The notes under the pieces are model-generated. The model was not told the DNA's origin, made no database searches, and saw only the letters and a list, made by a program, of their open reading frames with translations. A stretch of 64,000 nucleotides of DNA, taken from Neonectria sp. B-13 (Eukaryota > Ascomycota > Sordariomycetes > Hypocreales > Nectriaceae). Shown here piece by piece: positions 61,342 through 64,000 of the stretch (positions within the stretch are counted from its first letter, which is position 1; every line of letters starts with the position of its first letter). The position numbers and the translations under genes are program-made. The stretch spans positions 1-64,000 of the forward strand of contig NOKP01000010.1 in NCBI GenBank assembly GCA_002682825.1. The letters run 5' to 3'.

Positions 61342-62309
61342 CTAATTTTCCCCAATCAACTCTTTGAAGCTGAGCAATGCAGAAGCCCAATCGGCCGCCC
61401 CGTCTCCCTCGGCCCAGGTACCGACAGTCTGGATGCCCTCCAAGTCGTCCTTCATGTGAGCCTCGTTAGTCGTCCCATCCAAGACCGTGACCCCTTCTAG
61501 CCCTAGGACCAAGGCATAGTAAGCCGCTACTTGAGGAACGCCAGCTTTCTCGGCAACTACCCTCACGGGCCTCGCTTTGAAAAGATGCGGATTGCCGCTC
61601 AAGGTCCAGAATGACTGGAAGACGATGCCCTCCTCCCGACAGAAGGCACGCAGGTCGTTTTCGAAGCCAGTGTCCGCATAGAAGCGGTTCTGTACAACGC
61701 TAGGTTTGACAGTGGCTTGGGTACTCAAGGCTTGGAGAATCGGGAGGGTCGTGTTGGAGATGCCAAGATTGCGGATCTTGCCGGGCACATATGTCTCTAG
61801 CGCCTTCCAGGCTGTGAGGGTCTCCTCGACGGTCTGCATGGGACTATGCATCACGACGCTGTCCAGATACGGCTCCTGGCCTGCTATGGTGAAGAACGCG
61901 AGCGACGATTGTACCGACTGGTGTACCTTGTCCGCTAGTGGAGCCTCAAGGTCATAGGGTGCATTTTGACCTTGAGCACTCGGCGGCGAGAATTTCGTTT
62001 GGATCTTTCAGGTTCGGTCATCAGTGGGTGTTCGGCTGGGTATTACTAAGACAGATAGCCTACAAAGAGAGCCTCTCTCGCGATGATTCCATCGCTGATG
62101 GCCTTCTGGGCGCCTTGCGCGACGCCTTTCTCGTTGTAGTGTTTGGGCTGTGCCGCCGTGTCGATGCCGCGGAACCCATGCTTCAGCGCCTTGTAGACAA
62201 GGTCGGCTGATTGTTCTTTCTTCCATGCGGTGCCATATACGAGCTTTGGGATTGTAGTGGAGGAGCCCTTCAGGGTCAAATCCTTGGCGAGGCGGGATGC
62301 TTGAGCCAT
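61342..62309 (-). CDS. aldo/keto reductase
   Basis: Exons on the minus strand: 62309-62064 and 62004-61342 (302 aa; phase-0 intron, AAAG acceptor). It is an NAD(P)H-dependent oxidoreductase of the AKR TIM-barrel family. The catalytic tetrad is visible: Asp50 (RGIDTA), Tyr58 (KHYNEKGVAQG), Lys86 (IQTKF) and His135 (VVMHSP), with GISNTT, VVQNRFY and a C-terminal cofactor-binding segment. The loop around residue 90-125 (APLADKVHQSVQSSL) is typical. The substrate cannot be assigned. No pathway genes adjoin it. Confidence 0.9.
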
Positions 62310-63235
62310 GACGGTTAGGTAAGGTACCGAGGCAATATCGGCTAGCAATCAGACAGTTCAGTTGATAGAGGTGACGGCGGTTTTCTCGGGAGTTTGAATG
62401 TGAAAGTGTAATTCATGGATGTAAAGAAGAAAGCTCCTGGATCAAGTGACGAGGACGCTTGACGATTGCGGTCTGCATCCATGTCGCATACTAGCGAGGT
62501 ACCTGTTTTGTACACAATACTCCTTCGACATGCACTTTTCTTTGTAGAAACAAGTTCATGACGGATAGTCAACTACGCAGCAAGCAATGAGGAAATCTAG
62601 TGTCCTGCTTTTACAAGTGTATGGGCTGAACCCAAGAGCCTAATAAGCTCAAGTCCATACAGCAAGTCACTTTCCAACAAGAGGAATTCTTTCCGCGCTG
62701 AATGGCTTAATAATGACAGGGCGGACACTGATAATGACGTCGCTGGGCGGTTTCACCCCACCTCGTTGGCCCAGCTCGCGCGGGGTTCGGTCGCTTTTAT
62801 CGCGCGGACTTGCGGGGGAGAGCTTCTCGGTCGCGCGTCACGATGGATTACCTACTTAGGTACTCCGTAGTCGTCCACTAAAATTTGGCGGCCCGCGCTT
62901 GGGATGGTCTGCTCAGTGATGCTCAGGACTTTACTTACCTCTACCATCCCCCTCCAACACAATCCCACGCTAACCGTCTACTTACATTTAGCATCGCCTC
63001 GCCTATCCCTAACTCCTGTCAACTTTACGCGACTCTCACTATAGATGAGGACTCGGCCACCGCCGCCAGGAAAGAGGAGGAGCGCTACTTAAGCAAGGAG
63101 CCTAGTTCCTAGCGACCCTCTACTCCCTCGATATCTAGGCGCCTATTGCCTGGCTTTATACGATGGAAGTCGCGTAATTAGCGATCTAGTTCCTGCTGCC
63201 TCTGCTCCTAGCAGCCAGCGCTTAAATTCTACGTT
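62310..63235. other. gene-less region, possibly degraded repeat DNA
   Basis: About 930 bases between the reductase start and the 5S rRNA. From about 62900 the sequence has runs of open frame broken by in-frame TAA/TAG (for example cctagttcctagcgaccc, ggcgcctattgcc, cgcgtaattagcg), as in a coding sequence damaged by C-to-T change. This could be an old transposon fragment altered by repeat-induced point mutation, but I cannot identify the parent. Confidence 0.3.
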
Positions 63236-63243
63236 TATATATA
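63236..63243 (+). promoter_or_regulatory. TATA-like element upstream of 5S rRNA
   Basis: TATATATA lies 32-39 bases upstream of the 5S start. Filamentous-fungal 5S genes transcribed by RNA polymerase III are known to carry an upstream TATA element near this distance. Confidence 0.4.
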
Positions 63244-63274
63244 CATATTCTTTCAACTGTCGCCCAGCAAGGCA

Positions 63275-63393
63275 CCATACGACCATCGCTACCGAAAAAT
63301 CCGGGATCTTGTCCGATCTCCCCTAGACAAGCCGATAAGCACCAGATTAGTAATTGGGTCGCTGACGACCAGCGAAGACCTGGTGTTGTATGC
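63275..63393 (+). rRNA. 5S ribosomal RNA gene or pseudogene, divergent copy
   Basis: The 119-nt sequence begins CCATACGACCATC and ends GGTGTTGTATGC. It contains the 5S hallmarks GGGATC, TGTCCGATCTCCC, AAGCC, TTGGGTCGCTGACGACC and AGCGAAGACC. Its ends pair as CATACGAC with GTGTTGTATG to form helix I. T runs follow at 63394-63404, as expected for a polymerase III terminator. Against the fungal consensus I remember, several bases are changed (for example ATCTTG for ATCCCG and AGTAATTGG for AGTAGTTGG, both of the C-to-T or G-to-A kind), and helix II pairs poorly. It may be a pseudogene or a variant 5S type, as in fungi with dispersed 5S genes. No frame here is coding. Confidence 0.75.
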
Positions 63394-63479
63394 TTTTGCC
63401 TTTTTGTTCGAGGCAGGCATGACACATGGTCCCCTGCTTACCGAGTGTAGGGTGGCATTGCGGCTTGCGTTTCTTGGGG

Positions 63480-63535
63480 CAGAGTGGGGCCGGCAGAGTG
63501 GGGCCGGCAGAGTGGGGCCGGCAGAGTGGGGCCGG
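63480..63535 (+). repeat. four perfect tandem copies of a 14-bp unit
   Basis: The unit cagagtggggccgg is repeated four times without a mismatch, 86 bases after the 5S sequence. Confidence 0.95.
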
Positions 63536-63772
63536 CAGGCGGATGAACCCTGGGGCTCACCTACAGTCACCTCCGGACTTCTCTGCTCACTCACCCAGGT
63601 TGGGGTTCTTCTCGCCAACACCTTACCTTCCCAACGTATCTGACCAACCCCAGAACGCACTGCAAGTGAAGCGCCTTCAAATCCAATATCACAAGTAAGG
63701 TGAGCATCTAAAGCACACATTTAACCGAGCCCGCAATAACAGACCAGACTCGAAAGCATCACCTCCACCACA

Positions 63773-64000
63773 ATGTCTGGTGCTATAGAATTCTTTGACG
63801 ACGCCCTCGTTCGCGTCATGAACAGCTGGCTCGGCCCTCGTATCGACAGCCAAGGCAATGCAAACCCGACCTTCCTCGCCTTCGCATCAAGAGCTTACTC
63901 CATCCAGTCGACCCAGCTTCATATTCCGGGCTCCTGGGGCTTCTTCTCGCCCGCCCATCAGCATCAACACTTGCGGGCATTGGAAGCAGATCTCTTCATC
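63773..64000 (+). CDS. partial gene cut by the right window edge, unrecognised
   Basis: An ATG in strong context (ccacaATGTCTGG) opens 76 codons to the end of the window without a stop: MSGAIEFFDDALVRVMNSWL, then GPRIDSQGNANPTFLAFASR. Two Trp-containing hydrophobic stretches are visible and there is no clear signal peptide. The product is unknown. The sequence continues outside the window. Confidence 0.6.
   Translation, partial: MSGAIEFFDDALVRVMNSWLGPRIDSQGNANPTFLAFASRAYSIQSTQLHIPGSWGFFSPAHQHQHLRALEADLFI

Overview
The window is nuclear DNA from a filamentous ascomycete (Pezizomycotina, probably Sordariomycetes). The evidence is mostly single-copy eukaryotic genes interrupted by short introns (about 45-280 nt) with GTRNGT donors and CTRAC-like branch points, CT-rich leaders, G+C-rich coding DNA, and a HET-domain gene, a class confined to such fungi. 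I cannot name the species. Every gene model below was spliced by hand from GT/AG (once GC/AG) sites, reading-frame continuity and recalled family conservation. No alignment or RNA evidence was available.

Layout. 1-7.6 kb has no convincing long gene: CT-rich DNA, a TATA box, small overlapping ORFs with a good start context, then simple repeats and homopolymer runs. 7.6-18.5 kb holds a nitrilase-family amidase, TFIID subunit TAF4, the mRNA 3'-end endonuclease YSH1/CPSF73 (divergent from TAF4) and the V-ATPase a subunit VPH1 (convergent with YSH1). 19.2-31 kb holds an F-box/LRR protein, a 4.4 kb gene-poor gap, an ING-family PHD protein, a cis-prenyltransferase (RER2 type) and a doubtful ORF. 31.9-38.6 kb holds a GH63-like hydrolase with a GC-AG intron, the mitochondrial ATP synthase OSCP subunit and MOB1. 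39.1-48.6 kb holds a HET protein with ankyrin repeats inside its HET domain, lariat debranching enzyme DBR1, elongin C, Rho4 GTPase and DASH subunit DAD1. 49.0-62.3 kb holds a giant SNT1-like two-SANT protein (2417 aa, rich in coding repeats), deoxyhypusine synthase, an unrecognised nuclear-looking protein and an aldo/keto reductase. 62.3-64 kb holds possibly degraded repeat DNA, a divergent 5S rRNA gene or pseudogene, a 14-bp tandem repeat and the start of a further gene cut by the window edge.

Most genes are core housekeeping functions: transcription initiation (TAF4), chromatin (ING, SNT1), RNA 3'-end formation and lariat turnover (YSH1, DBR1), proton pumping and ATP synthesis (VPH1, ATP5), polarity, mitotic exit and kinetochore (RHO4, MOB1, DAD1), and eIF5A hypusination (DHS). 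They do not form one pathway. The accessory-looking parts are the HET/ankyrin gene, the aldo/keto reductase, the two gene-poor gaps and the right edge. I found no defence island, CRISPR array, intact transposon or secondary-metabolite cluster. The best novelty candidate is the HET domain split by ankyrin repeats.
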